A stretch of DNA of 64,000 nucleotides, taken from contig JAFYRX010000003.1 of assembly GCA_017546725.1 (NCBI GenBank), positions 45,015 through 109,014 on the forward strand. Direction: 5' to 3'. The stretch's first letter is position 1. Each line of letters begins with the position of its first letter. Below the pieces are notes generated by a model. The model was given only the letters and a program-made list of their open reading frames with translations, was not told the DNA's origin and searched no databases. This DNA comes from Alistipes sp. GTDB lineage: Bacteria; Bacteroidota; Bacteroidia; Bacteroidales; Rikenellaceae. The translations under genes and the position numbers were made by a program. Below, in pieces: positions 43,145 through 53,800 of this stretch.

Positions 43145-44269
43145 TTACTTAATCAACTCATATTGGCGGCTACCGAGACCTATCTTCTCAGCGTGCTCCA
43201 GACACGACTGCCACTCCGACTCGGGAGTAGAGTTCTTGAAATGGTCGTGATGGTCGCAGAAGTTATGCGAGTGCATACGGTCGTAGAGTTGGCTACCCGG
43301 CATAGGCGTAGCAGCCAAGCAGGCATCCACACAAGCCTGGTCCAAAGCCAATGGGTCAGCCGAAGCAAACATTCCTATATTGGGGAGAATTGGAGCATCA
43401 TTCTCGGCGTGACAATCGCAGTTAGGCGAGACATCAACAACAAGCGAGATATGGAAGTGAGGACGTCCCGCAACAACAGCCTTTGCATACTCGGCCATCT
43501 TACAGTTAAGCAATTTGGGAGCGTGGAAATCCTCGAAGTTGATAGCATCGAAATTACAAGCACCCAGACAGCGACCACAGCCTACACAATTACTCTTATC
43601 TACTGACATCTTGCGAGTCTGCTCATCGAACACAAGGCCATCGTTGGCACATTGAGCCAGACACTTCTTGCAGCCTCGACACTTCTTTGCTTTAATGATG
43701 GGTTGTCCGCTGATGTGTTGCTCGGTCTTGCCCGCGCGAGAGCCACAGCCCATACCAATGTTCTTGATAGCACCACCAAAGCCTGTCATCTCGTGGCCCT
43801 TGAAGTGGTTAAGACTGATAAATATATCGGCATCCATAACGGCTCGGCCAATCTTGGCAGACTTTACATACTCACCACCCTCAACGGGAATATCTACATC
43901 GTCGGTACCCTTCAATCCGTCACCAATCAAGATGGGGCAACCTACGGTCAATGGCGTAAAGCCATTCTCCCACGCACAATAGAGGTGTTCTAGGGCATTC
44001 TTTCGACTACCAGGATACATAGTGTTACAGTCTGTCAGGAAGGGTTTACCACCCAACTCCTTGACAACATCCACTACGGCACGAGCATAGTTGGGACGCA
44101 GATAACTGATGTTACCCAACTCGCCAAAATGGAGTTTAATGGCTACGAACTTGCCCTCCATATCTAAATCCTTGATACCCGCTTTAAGAATTAACTTCTT
44201 GAGTTTAGTAGGCAGGCCATCACCGTGAGCCTTAGTGCGGAAATCGGTAAAAAAGACTTTTGACTTCAT
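43145..44269 (-). CDS. DUF362 protein with two 4Fe-4S clusters
   Basis: This 374-residue protein has an N-terminal DUF362 domain (VFFTDFRTKAHGDGLPTKL, VAIKLHFGELGN, LNHFKGHEMTGFGGAIKN). Two ferredoxin CxxCxxCxxxC motifs follow, at Cys197, 200, 203 and 207 and at Cys228, 231, 234 and 238. The DUF362 domain continues after the clusters. No signal peptide is present, so it is a cytoplasmic iron-sulfur protein of uncertain redox role. It lies between the barrel gene and a GT4 gene. Confidence 0.9.
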   Translation of the reverse strand: MKSKVFFTDFRTKAHGDGLPTKLKKLILKAGIKDLDMEGKFVAIKLHFGELGNISYLRPNYARAVVDVVKELGGKPFLTDCNTMYPGSRKNALEHLYCAWENGFTPLTVGCPILIGDGLKGTDDVDIPVEGGEYVKSAKIGRAVMDADIFISLNHFKGHEMTGFGGAIKNIGMGCGSRAGKTEQHISGQPIIKAKKCRGCKKCLAQCANDGLVFDEQTRKMSVDKSNCVGCGRCLGACNFDAINFEDFHAPKLLNCKMAEYAKAVVAGRPHFHISLVVDVSPNCDCHAENDAPILPNIGMFASADPLALDQACVDACLAATPMPGSQLYDRMHSHNFCDHHDHFKNSTPESEWQSCLEHAEKIGLGSRQYELIK

Positions 44270-44309
44270 ATCTTTTTTGTAAAGGTTGAATAATTAGTTC
44301 CTAAAAAGA

Positions 44310-45962
44310 TTAGAATGACAATTTTACGCCCAACAAGCCCTCGGGAGAGTCACTATAATAGTGCAACCACTCATATATTGCACTACCTGCCAAATTGCGG
44401 CCCTCGGCAAATACAGCCCAACGCTCGTTAATACGCCACTCTGCCTCAAGGCCCAAAGTAAATGTACCAGGTGTTTTGACATAAGAGAACTCACCTTGAG
44501 CATCCTGCGTCATCCACTTTATAGCGCTTTGATAGCCCAAGTTTAGACCTGCGGTAATCTTGCGGCCAAGATAGCGAACATCCATATTCCACTTGAAATT
44601 GGGGCGTGATGCATAATGCGAATCATAGTTCTCCCATACATAGAAGCCAGCCTCCATCTTTGCCTCAAGCCAACCTACGGGGCGAAGATTCATACTACCA
44701 TCGATACGCAGGCTATGCTGATAGGCCTGAGTAAAGTAATAGTCGGCATCGCGATTATACCAATAGATATGATTATCAGCCAACTCCATTTCAGCAGATA
44801 GGCTATATGAGAATACTCCCTTACCTAATGTACCACCAAAACCTGCACGGCCATTATAAGAAGATTCGTTGGGCATAGCACAGATTTTTTCGGTCAAATC
44901 GGCATCATCGCCCTGAAGGTAGGGATTGGCATAGATAAGCGAAGCAAAGTCGTGACGCTTGATACCTCCATCAACCTCCAAGAAGGGCACAAAGCCTTCA
45001 CGTGTATTCTTCCACGTCATACGCATATAGGGGAAGATGTGGTGAGGGTTATCTGTCGAATTGACTACATTGTCGTAACAATAGTTGGCTCCCAACAAGA
45101 ATTCAAAACGCTCACGACTAAATCCATAACGGGCACCTGCTGTCAAAGTATTATTCTTATAGGGAGCAAATGCCTTACTGCCATACGCGCCATCGAAGGC
45201 GACATTAAAGCGGAGGATATGCACACCCAACATCTTGCCCAATGCGGCAGAGGCAGAGAGAGAGGATTGACCATAATCGCCAACATTGACCTTATCAGTT
45301 CCGTCAACAAACATTCCTCCTCCCAATTCGACATTGAAGTTCCAACGCTCAAGATTGGTAAAATCATCCCCTAAACGAACACGGCCCTCCAACTCTCCGA
45401 AATGAATCTTCTGGCCTGTAGTGGGATAACGGTGGCGCAGCTCATCATCATAAGCAATATCAACCTCCACTACTCGCTGGCCCCAGAAAAGTCCTGCACG
45501 ACCACCTACACGGTTGCTCATCTCTGTAGTGTTTTCTGTAATTCGGTCGACACCATTAAGCGCATAGCGGTTACGGTAATCACCCTGATGATTAACGTAA
45601 GCCATAGCGTAACCCTTGTCCTTATTATAGGTCGATAGATAAACATCGGCCTCACTTGCCAAAGGCGCGCCTACAGCAGCCTTGGTATAGAGCGTCTTGC
45701 GACGAGAATAATCCCAATAGGTGATGGTCGCAGGCTTGAAATTCTCAACCATCAATGAGGTCTCGTAGGAACGAGGCATAATAGAATAGTCGATATCGGG
45801 ACGCATCTTGACTGTATCGGTCATATCGGGTACGATAGCCAATTTCTGCGCAGACTTGACCGTCGGGGTATAATCTTTCGATACTTCAACCTGCTTGGCT
45901 ACCTGCGCCGAAACAACAGCGGGCAGGCAAAGCAAAAGGCAACTATATAAAAACTTTCTCAT
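44310..45962 (-). CDS. TonB-receptor-like outer-membrane barrel without plug
   Basis: This 550-residue protein has a signal peptide ending near residue 20 (VSAQ). A conserved N-terminal segment (QVEVSKDYTPTVKSAQKL, then MTDTVKMRPDIDYSIMP) precedes a barrel of alternating strands, ending LLGVKLSF with a terminal Phe as usual for outer-membrane proteins. It lacks the plug and CarboxypepD-like domain of full TonB receptors. It starts 3 bases after the giant TPR gene stop, so the two are almost certainly one functional unit. Confidence 0.82.
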   Translation of the reverse strand: MRKFLYSCLLLCLPAVVSAQVAKQVEVSKDYTPTVKSAQKLAIVPDMTDTVKMRPDIDYSIMPRSYETSLMVENFKPATITYWDYSRRKTLYTKAAVGAPLASEADVYLSTYNKDKGYAMAYVNHQGDYRNRYALNGVDRITENTTEMSNRVGGRAGLFWGQRVVEVDIAYDDELRHRYPTTGQKIHFGELEGRVRLGDDFTNLERWNFNVELGGGMFVDGTDKVNVGDYGQSSLSASAALGKMLGVHILRFNVAFDGAYGSKAFAPYKNNTLTAGARYGFSRERFEFLLGANYCYDNVVNSTDNPHHIFPYMRMTWKNTREGFVPFLEVDGGIKRHDFASLIYANPYLQGDDADLTEKICAMPNESSYNGRAGFGGTLGKGVFSYSLSAEMELADNHIYWYNRDADYYFTQAYQHSLRIDGSMNLRPVGWLEAKMEAGFYVWENYDSHYASRPNFKWNMDVRYLGRKITAGLNLGYQSAIKWMTQDAQGEFSYVKTPGTFTLGLEAEWRINERWAVFAEGRNLAGSAIYEWLHYYSDSPEGLLGVKLSF

Positions 45963-45965
45963 AGG

Positions 45966-48953
45966 TTAATTCATTTTAGCGATTTTCTCCTTGGCCTCTG
46001 CAACTATGCCATCATCGGCAGGCGAGTAACCATCAACAACACTCTGGTATGTAGCACGTGCCTGGAACGCATCGTTGCGGGCTACATAGATATCTCCCAA
46101 AAGGATAAAAGACTTGGCAAGCCAATAGTTATGGGGTGTCTTGCTATCCGAGAAGTCGTAAATCATCTTCTCGGCCTTATCATAGCGCTTAGCCTTGAAC
46201 TCCGCCTCGATAAGGCGATAACGGCCCTCGGCACCCTCGGCACTCTTGACCTCCTTGCTCAAGAGTTCAAAGACCTGCAAAGCCTCGCTATCCTTACCTG
46301 CACGCTGCAACACCTGTGCTTTGGCATAGCGAGCCTTACGGCGGGCAACATCGTTGATTGCGGTCATCTTCTCGGCATCATCAGCCATAGCCATAATCTT
46401 CTCATCATCGGCATATTTAAGCGTAGAAGAGACATATCCCGATGCGGCATTTGTCTTGGTCTTCGATGCTTTCGTAACATCGTACAACGAACGGAAAGCC
46501 GTAGCAGCCTGCTCCCAACGCTCGGCATCGTAACAGAGAGAAGAGAGTTTTTCCAATGTACGCTCGGAGTATTGATTCTGGCCTTGTGCGGCAAGTTGAG
46601 AAAGGCTCTCGATAGCCTCATCGTTCTTCTTCTCTCGAACATAGCAGTCGCTTAAGAAGAACAGGGCATCGTTGCGATAATAGCCTTTGGGATAGTTGTT
46701 AAGATAGTTAGAGAAGGCGGTTGATGCCTCCTGAATCTTACTATCGAGATAGAGTTTCTGCGCGGCTACATACGACATCGAGTCACGTTCCATCTGCGAG
46801 ACATTGCCTTCAAGACCATATTGTTGTGCATAGTCGAAATAGGCATCGGCATTACCTTGCTCGATATAAATCTCGCGGATACCCTGCATAGCACTCTTTG
46901 ACTCGGTAGATTGAGGTGAGGCCTTGACAACCATATCGTAATACTGCAAAGCCCTATCCTTCTGGCCCAAATTCATATACGCCAAACCCAAATCCGAAAG
47001 CGCCTGAGAATGGTATGTAGAATTGGGATATTGACCGATAAACTGCTCCAAAACCTTAACACCCTTATCGTATTGCTCGTCGGCGATATAGGTACGGCCT
47101 AACTCATAGGTAGCGGCATCGACATAATCACCTCTGTCAGCGCGGACAATACGTTGAAGTGAGTTAATCTTATCGTCTCGTTTATTCTGTACGCCAAGCG
47201 TAATGGCGCGCTGATACTCGGCATAATACTTTTCTGCAGTATTCAGAGCGATAGCATCATCGTAGCACTTTACAGCCTCGTTGAAACGACGTGCCGAATA
47301 ATGCACATCGCCAACACGGTTCAAGGCATCGGCACGATATGAGTCACGATGTGAACGAGTATTGAGGAATTTGAGGAACGACTCACCTGCAGCCTCCAAC
47401 TCCTCATTATTGAAATAGCAATAACCGACATTATATTGTGCCATCGAAGCCTCCTCGCTGCCGCGCGGAGCACGAGTGAGGAAATTGCGGTAACGCTGCA
47501 ATGCAGAACGGCTATCGCCACGTGCATAGGCAATTTCACCCAGCCAGAAAGAGGCCAGCGCACTATACTTGGCATTAGAACTTGCCGACAACGACTCCTT
47601 GAGCGAAGCCTCAGCCGCATCCAAATCACCCAAAGAATAAGACTGCAAGCCATTAAAATAGGCTATCTTCTGCAAAGCAAGCAACTCCTCGTTATTGGGA
47701 GATGTGATACTCTTAATAGCATCGTAGGCCTCCGCATAATTATTAGAGTTGTAATATGCGGCAATCAACAGAGTGCGAGCCTCGCCGACACGCTCCGATG
47801 AAGGGTATTTGTCGATATAACGAGTCAAGACATTGATAGCCTCATTAAAGACACCACCGCCCAACTCATACTGCAACTTACCGTAATTGAAGAGAGCATC
47901 CTCCGCAATATCAGCATCGTAACCGTCGCTCGATGCCATAGCAAACGAGTACAAGGCATTCTGCTTATCTCCCGAACGCAGATAACAATCAGCCAAGTGA
48001 TATGAAGCATTCTGCGTCAACATATCATCAGCACCAGCCACAGCGCGCAAGCACTCTGTAGCATCGGCATATTGGGCCAAACGATAGAGCGAATAACCCA
48101 AGATATAGTTCTCGACACGCCCCATCTCGCCACCGCGAGCCTTATAGGCATTCATATACTTGACGGCAGAGTTATAATCATCGAGTTGGAACCACGACTC
48201 CGACATAATACGCTCAATCTGCATAGCCTGCTCATCGGTAGTCTGGCGCAACAACTCATCACCCTTGCTGACAACGGCTTGATAGTCGCCAGCCTTGAAA
48301 TCAATCTGCATAACATAGAAAGGCATCAAATCACGATACATAGCGCTATTGAGCAGAGAATTAAATCCATTGCGGGCTTCATCCAAACGTCCATCGGCAT
48401 AAGCCATATAGGATTTGTAGTATGTGGCGTGGTTGGCATAATCACCTTCACCGACAATCTTACTCAAATACTCCTCAGCCTTGGGGTAATCGCTCTGTTT
48501 GAAGGCCATATAGCCCATACGCAGATTGTACTTATCCTTTTGTTGGGGGTCCAGACGCTCATAATGCACCTTCGAGAGTTGCTCGCTAGCAGCATCGTCA
48601 TCCTGCAACATACAGTAATAGGCTCCCAGAGCAAACTGCACATCGTTAGCACGATGCGAGCCGTGATACTCGGCAAGATAGCGCTTTAGGCGCGACTCCA
48701 TATCCTTACGTTTGAGTTCGACATCACACAGTGCGAGATAGTAATCAATCTGCTCAATCGCAATACGGTCACGAACCGTAGAGAGTGATTTACGAGCCTC
48801 ACTCAATTCGCTCCTGGCCTCCGACCAATGGCCAAAATTATACAGCGACACGCCTCGGCTAATCTGCTTCTCTGCGCCACGCGTCTGTGCCCAAGATGAG
48901 CCTACTCCACCCACCACAAACAACGTCGCCAATATCAATATCTTTCTACGCAT
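45966..48953 (-). CDS. Giant exported TPR protein
   Basis: The protein has about 995 residues, starting at Met 48953 or 48962. It has a signal peptide (ILILATLFVVGGVGSSWAQ) and then TPR or SEL-type helical pairs over nearly its full length, for example YNVGYCYFNNEELEAAGESF and YELGRTYIADEQYDKGVKVL. It resembles periplasmic TPR proteins such as CpoB/BamD-like scaffolds. It is coupled to an outer-membrane barrel gene, so it may sit in the periplasm bound to that barrel. Function is unproved. Confidence 0.85.
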   Translation of the reverse strand: MRRKILILATLFVVGGVGSSWAQTRGAEKQISRGVSLYNFGHWSEARSELSEARKSLSTVRDRIAIEQIDYYLALCDVELKRKDMESRLKRYLAEYHGSHRANDVQFALGAYYCMLQDDDAASEQLSKVHYERLDPQQKDKYNLRMGYMAFKQSDYPKAEEYLSKIVGEGDYANHATYYKSYMAYADGRLDEARNGFNSLLNSAMYRDLMPFYVMQIDFKAGDYQAVVSKGDELLRQTTDEQAMQIERIMSESWFQLDDYNSAVKYMNAYKARGGEMGRVENYILGYSLYRLAQYADATECLRAVAGADDMLTQNASYHLADCYLRSGDKQNALYSFAMASSDGYDADIAEDALFNYGKLQYELGGGVFNEAINVLTRYIDKYPSSERVGEARTLLIAAYYNSNNYAEAYDAIKSITSPNNEELLALQKIAYFNGLQSYSLGDLDAAEASLKESLSASSNAKYSALASFWLGEIAYARGDSRSALQRYRNFLTRAPRGSEEASMAQYNVGYCYFNNEELEAAGESFLKFLNTRSHRDSYRADALNRVGDVHYSARRFNEAVKCYDDAIALNTAEKYYAEYQRAITLGVQNKRDDKINSLQRIVRADRGDYVDAATYELGRTYIADEQYDKGVKVLEQFIGQYPNSTYHSQALSDLGLAYMNLGQKDRALQYYDMVVKASPQSTESKSAMQGIREIYIEQGNADAYFDYAQQYGLEGNVSQMERDSMSYVAAQKLYLDSKIQEASTAFSNYLNNYPKGYYRNDALFFLSDCYVREKKNDEAIESLSQLAAQGQNQYSERTLEKLSSLCYDAERWEQAATAFRSLYDVTKASKTKTNAASGYVSSTLKYADDEKIMAMADDAEKMTAINDVARRKARYAKAQVLQRAGKDSEALQVFELLSKEVKSAEGAEGRYRLIEAEFKAKRYDKAEKMIYDFSDSKTPHNYWLAKSFILLGDIYVARNDAFQARATYQSVVDGYSPADDGIVAEAKEKIAKMN

Positions 48954-48998
48954 ATTATTCAAATTTTCAATAGCGTTATATTACATTCTATTAATTTA

Positions 48999-49006
48999 CA
49001 AAGATA
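48999..49006 (-). promoter_or_regulatory. -7 box of the TPR-barrel operon
   Basis: The minus strand reads TATCTTTG, 36-45 bases upstream of the candidate start codons. Confidence 0.6.
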
Positions 49007-49128
49007 AGAAATTTAATGTATTTGCACAATAACGGAACGATTATTGTCGCACTAATATTGTACATTAGGGTGCAACTCCTGAAGATTTTGGAGGCACCCG
49101 CCTTAATAAACAATCAAAACTATTATTT

Positions 49129-49539
49129 ATGAACAACACACAGAAAGTTTCCGTCGAACTGAAGAACGGAAAATTTATGCTTGCAAACGCCGCAAAAATC
49201 GAAGATTTGAATCCAAAGGCATTGATTATTTGTGCGGCAGCAGAGTGCGCAGGATACACTATAATGCACATCCTACGCAAAGACAATGTAATCCTGAAGA
49301 GTATGGAGATTACTGTCGAAGGTACACTCGACACTCCTATGCTAGCGCCCGAAAGCCAATATGTAGGATTCAACGTGCGCTACAACATCGACTGCAAGAG
49401 TTTGGCAGACCAGAACGCCGTCAGTAGCGCAGTAAGACAAGCACAGGAGTATCAGTGCGGGGTAATCGCAATGTTGCGCCGTATAGCACCCGTCAGTCAC
49501 GACATTGCAATCGTAAGCACCGAGACGGTAAAGATTTAA
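49129..49539 (+). CDS. OsmC-family protein
   Basis: This 136-residue protein has the OsmC fold order: beta hairpin, helix with Cys40 in CAAAECAGYTIM, a long beta strand region (MEITVEGTLDTP, FNVRYNID) and a C-terminal helix with Cys110 in EYQCGVIAM. The two conserved Cys positions match OsmC/Ohr peroxidases that reduce organic hydroperoxides. Cys35 is an extra Cys. It is convergent with the tolC-type gene, and the two stops overlap. Confidence 0.85.
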   Translation: MNNTQKVSVELKNGKFMLANAAKIEDLNPKALIICAAAECAGYTIMHILRKDNVILKSMEITVEGTLDTPMLAPESQYVGFNVRYNIDCKSLADQNAVSSAVRQAQEYQCGVIAMLRRIAPVSHDIAIVSTETVKI

Positions 49540-50807
49540 TCCTCTGCTGTCAAACGCATATACGCCGACACCGCCACCGCATAGTTGAATCGTGCGGTGA
49601 TGGCGTTGGTGTAGATTTGTATCCAACTGATTTGAGCCTGCAACACATCCAAAACGGTCGCTTGCCCCTCTTGATAGGAGTAGGTACTGATTGATAGATT
49701 CTCGCCCGCTATCTGAAGATTTTTCAGCGACGACTGCATCTGCGAGTAACTATTTTGCAGAGCGCTCCAGCCGTCGGCCTCCTCCTGCAACATATCATCC
49801 AAAGCATTTTCCAAATTATTTTCGGCAATACGTTCATCTGCACGCGCACGGGCTACTGCATAGCGTCTCTCACCCCAATGAAAGATGGGTACCGAGAGCG
49901 ATATGGTAGCCGCACCATCGACATAGGTTTTATTCGACACATTAGGAGTAAACGTATGCCACGAACCGCTTATTCCTGCGTTTATCTGCGGATTGTAGGC
50001 CGAGCGTGTGATTTTAGTACCCCACTGCGCTGAACGTATGGCAAGTTCAGCCATCTGAATATCGGGCCGACGAGCGGCCAACTCCTCGGCAGAGATTCTG
50101 CGGGGCATATGAATGGAGTCGATGATAGATTCTAAAAGAATAACATCGCTCGTTTGGGCGGCACTACGCAGATTATTGAAACTATGCAGAGCAACATCGT
50201 AATTATTCTGCAACGCAATTTGCGAATATTCGGCATCACTTAAACGAGCCTCAACCTGTAACATATCGCTTTTGGCGACATAGCCCTCAGAGAAACGTTC
50301 CTGAACAACTCGATATAGAGATTTGATAATTGCAACATACTCGTCAGTCGCAGCCTTATAGAGTTGCTGGGCCGAGAGATTCCAATAGGCATAGTCGGCA
50401 GCATAACGCATATAGAGCATAACGGCCTGCTCGTTATATTGCGATGATTCATATCCTGTCATAGCCTGATTAAATGCAGCACGCACCGCCCCACCGCCAT
50501 ATATGGTTTGATTAATGCTTGGCTGCATAGCAAAGCCCCAAAACTTATCTCCCGCAGCCGAGCGTCTGAGTGCAGTTTTCACTGTTCCAGAGGCAGAAAG
50601 TTTTGGCAAGAAAGAGGTGCGTTCCTGGCGCATAGCAGAATAAGATTGTTCCTTTAGAGCCACAGCATTTGCCAATTCGGGACTTGTATCATAGACACTT
50701 TGGCGATACTCAGACAAGGTGATTTGCGAGCGAGCAGAATGAGTACCGAAAACCGCTGATATGAGTAGCGCAACTCGGAGCAGAGTTATATGTAACGAAC
50801 ATTTCAT
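49536..50807 (-). CDS. TolC-family outer-membrane efflux protein
   Basis: This 423-residue protein has a signal peptide ending near GTHSARSQ. The outer-membrane efflux architecture shows two similar halves of helix-strand-helix, for example YEQAVMLYMRYAADYAYW and PDIQMAELAIRSAQWGTK. It forms the trimeric channel of a tripartite RND pump. It is the third gene, 5 bases after the RND permease. The stop codon overlaps that of the convergent osmC-like gene by 3 bases. Confidence 0.92.
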   Translation of the reverse strand: MKCSLHITLLRVALLISAVFGTHSARSQITLSEYRQSVYDTSPELANAVALKEQSYSAMRQERTSFLPKLSASGTVKTALRRSAAGDKFWGFAMQPSINQTIYGGGAVRAAFNQAMTGYESSQYNEQAVMLYMRYAADYAYWNLSAQQLYKAATDEYVAIIKSLYRVVQERFSEGYVAKSDMLQVEARLSDAEYSQIALQNNYDVALHSFNNLRSAAQTSDVILLESIIDSIHMPRRISAEELAARRPDIQMAELAIRSAQWGTKITRSAYNPQINAGISGSWHTFTPNVSNKTYVDGAATISLSVPIFHWGERRYAVARARADERIAENNLENALDDMLQEEADGWSALQNSYSQMQSSLKNLQIAGENLSISTYSYQEGQATVLDVLQAQISWIQIYTNAITARFNYAVAVSAYMRLTAED

Positions 50808-50812
50808 AGCAT

Positions 50813-53800
50813 TTAATCTTTAACTGTAATTTTAATCTTATAAAACAGTGCATAGACAACAGGCAACACGCCAATAGTCAATATTGTAGCAACCAACAAT
50901 CCGCCCATAATAGTTGCAGCCATACCCGCAAAAAGCGAATCAAAAAGCAGAGGTATAAGTGCCAATATTGTGGTCATAGAGGCCAAAACTACAGGCACAA
51001 TGCGTTGCTTGGCAGCCTCGACAACAGCCTCAATAGGAGGAACTCCAAGTGTTCGCAAATCATTGATTGACGAGAGCAGAATAACGGCATTTTTGATATT
51101 CATACCGACAAGGCCAATAAGTCCCAACAATGAGAAGAAATCAAAACTATTACCCGTAAAAATCAAGCCTCCCGCAACACCGATGAAAATTAGCGGTGTC
51201 ATAAGCAGAATTACTATCGGGTCACGATAATTGCCAAACAGGAGCAACAGCACTATAAATATCAGCACCAGAGCCAAAGGCATATTTGCGGCCAAAGCAG
51301 CATTGGATTCAGCCTGCGACTCCTGCTCACCAAAGACCTTCAAGGCATAACCATCAGGAATACGAACTTCAGACTTGACCTTACGCAATAAATCATCGAA
51401 CAAAAGTTGCGTATTTACACCTTCCACTGGGTCACATTGTGCTTTCATTACTCGTTGGCGATTATATTGCTCGACAACAGCCGTCGAATAGTCAAAATCG
51501 AAACGGGTGCTTGCCTGCTCAATGGAATATACCTTACCGCTCTGCGAAAAGATAGGCATAGATTGCAGATTGGAGAGATTGCGCCCTGCAACATCATCAT
51601 CCTTGAGTAATATGGGTACAAATTCATCACCACGACGCAACTCACCCATACGATAGCCCTGCGTAGCGAGCGTCAGCCACTCCACCATCCGACTACGGCT
51701 CACGCCGATGCGTTGACCTTTGATTTGAGAATACACAGGCATCCACGTCGGAATAAGATTACCCCAGGAGTTGCGTATATTAGTCGCCCTATTATCTTGT
51801 CGCATCAAGTGTTCGACCTGCTGCGTAAGATTGAGCAGGGTATCAACATTATCGCCAAGGAATCCGAACTCGATAGTCGCATCGGGCACAGGCGATAGTT
51901 TGAATAGAGACGAGCGCAACCACACATCGGGGCACGAATCGGCTACGAATTTATCGAATTGCGACTTGACATCTTCGGTCAGGCGCTTGTTTTTCACCTC
52001 GACCAATATATTACCATAGTTGGGGCGTGAAGCATAACTACTGCTGGCAAGGTAATAGCGTGGAGGTGTAGCACCCGCTGTGGTAGAGACACGTTTTACA
52101 TCGGGATGCTGAAGCAACCAACGGCTCATAGTATCGAGGTTCTGCTGTGTCGCTCCGATATCGTAGCCTTCAGGCAGAATCACATCTGCACGGAAATATG
52201 GTTTATCCAACTGTGGAAAGAAGTTATGCGGCATATAGCGCATAGCAGCAATGGATACCAGAAGCAGCACCACAGAACAACATACCACCGTCCAACGATG
52301 AGCCAACATTCGGCGCAAGACACCCTCAAACCATCCAAGATGTTGTTGCAGACGTATAGTAGGCTGCGAAGAGAGCATATAGATTCCAAATAACGGCACT
52401 TGAGTCATCGCCAATACCCAACTAAGCAGAAGCGACAGGGCAATAACAACAAACAGCGGCTTTATAATCTCGGCCACAGCCGACGGAGCAAGATACAAGG
52501 GAAGGAAGGAGAGAATAGCGATTAAAGTTGCACCCAACAAACCCCACTTCGGACCATCGGCTCCACGAATAAACCCATCACGCAAAGAGACACCCGCAAA
52601 TAATGACTTTTGGGCATTATCGGTTACAACGATAGCATTATCAACCAACATACCCATAGCAATAATGAATCCCGCAAGAGAGGTACGATTGATACCCTCA
52701 CCGAACAGATACATCAACAGCATCGTGCCACCTATGGTAAATAGCAACGAAGAACCTATAAGCGAGCCACTACGCAACCCCATAGCCAACATTATGACAA
52801 GAATAACAATAATGAGCGACTCGGCCAGATTGAGCATAAACGAGAGGTTGGCTTGCTGTGCAATTTCATCTTCGGGATAGAGCGAAACCAACTCAATACC
52901 AACGGGCATATCCTGCGAAAGCGCATTCAACACCTCACGCACTTGTTGACCAACGGCCACAACATCAGCCTGCGAGGAGGTCGAGATACCTATGCCTATG
53001 GCAGGTTGTCCATCGACATACATCAAGGCAGAGGGCGGAGTGAGATAATCCCACTCTATGCGGGCTATATCACCCAAACGAAATTGGCGACCATCTGGGG
53101 CTGTAAGAAGTTGATTGGCAATATCATCTTTAGTCGCATAGGCTCCCGTTTCGAGGACACGCACCGAGAGTTCACCAGCGGCAATCTGTCCGCTATTAAC
53201 GACGGCATTTTGTTGTGACATCATCGACACAATCATATCGGGCGTGATAGAGAAGTTGGCGAGCGTCGAACGGGTAATATAGAGGTTAATTACAGGTTTT
53301 TGCTCACCAAACAACACAACCTTCTCAACACCTGCAACGGTCACTACCCTACGTTTAATCTCCTGCGCCCAATCGCGTAAATCCTGCCACGCAAAACCTT
53401 CATCAGCAGCCAGGCCATAATACAGGCCATAGACATCGCCGAAATCGTCATTCACAACAATAGGACCAGCACCTGCGGGTAGTTGCGGTTGCATATTCAT
53501 CACCTTACGGCGCAACTCATCCCATAGTTGCGGAATCTCTTTAGCACGGGTAGATGATTCCAACTCGACAACGACTTTCGAAAGGCCATAATAGGATTCA
53601 GACGTTACTTTCTTTATATTGCGCATTGATTGCATCTCGCGCGCCAAAGGCTCCGAGATGAGTCGTTCGACCTCGTAAGGCGTTGCACCATCATATTGGC
53701 ACGTAACAACGGCACTCTTAAGTACAAAGGTCGAATCCTCCTTTTTGCCCATCTGCAAAAAAGCCCACACTCCTCCAACTATGAATAGAGCCAAGATAAA

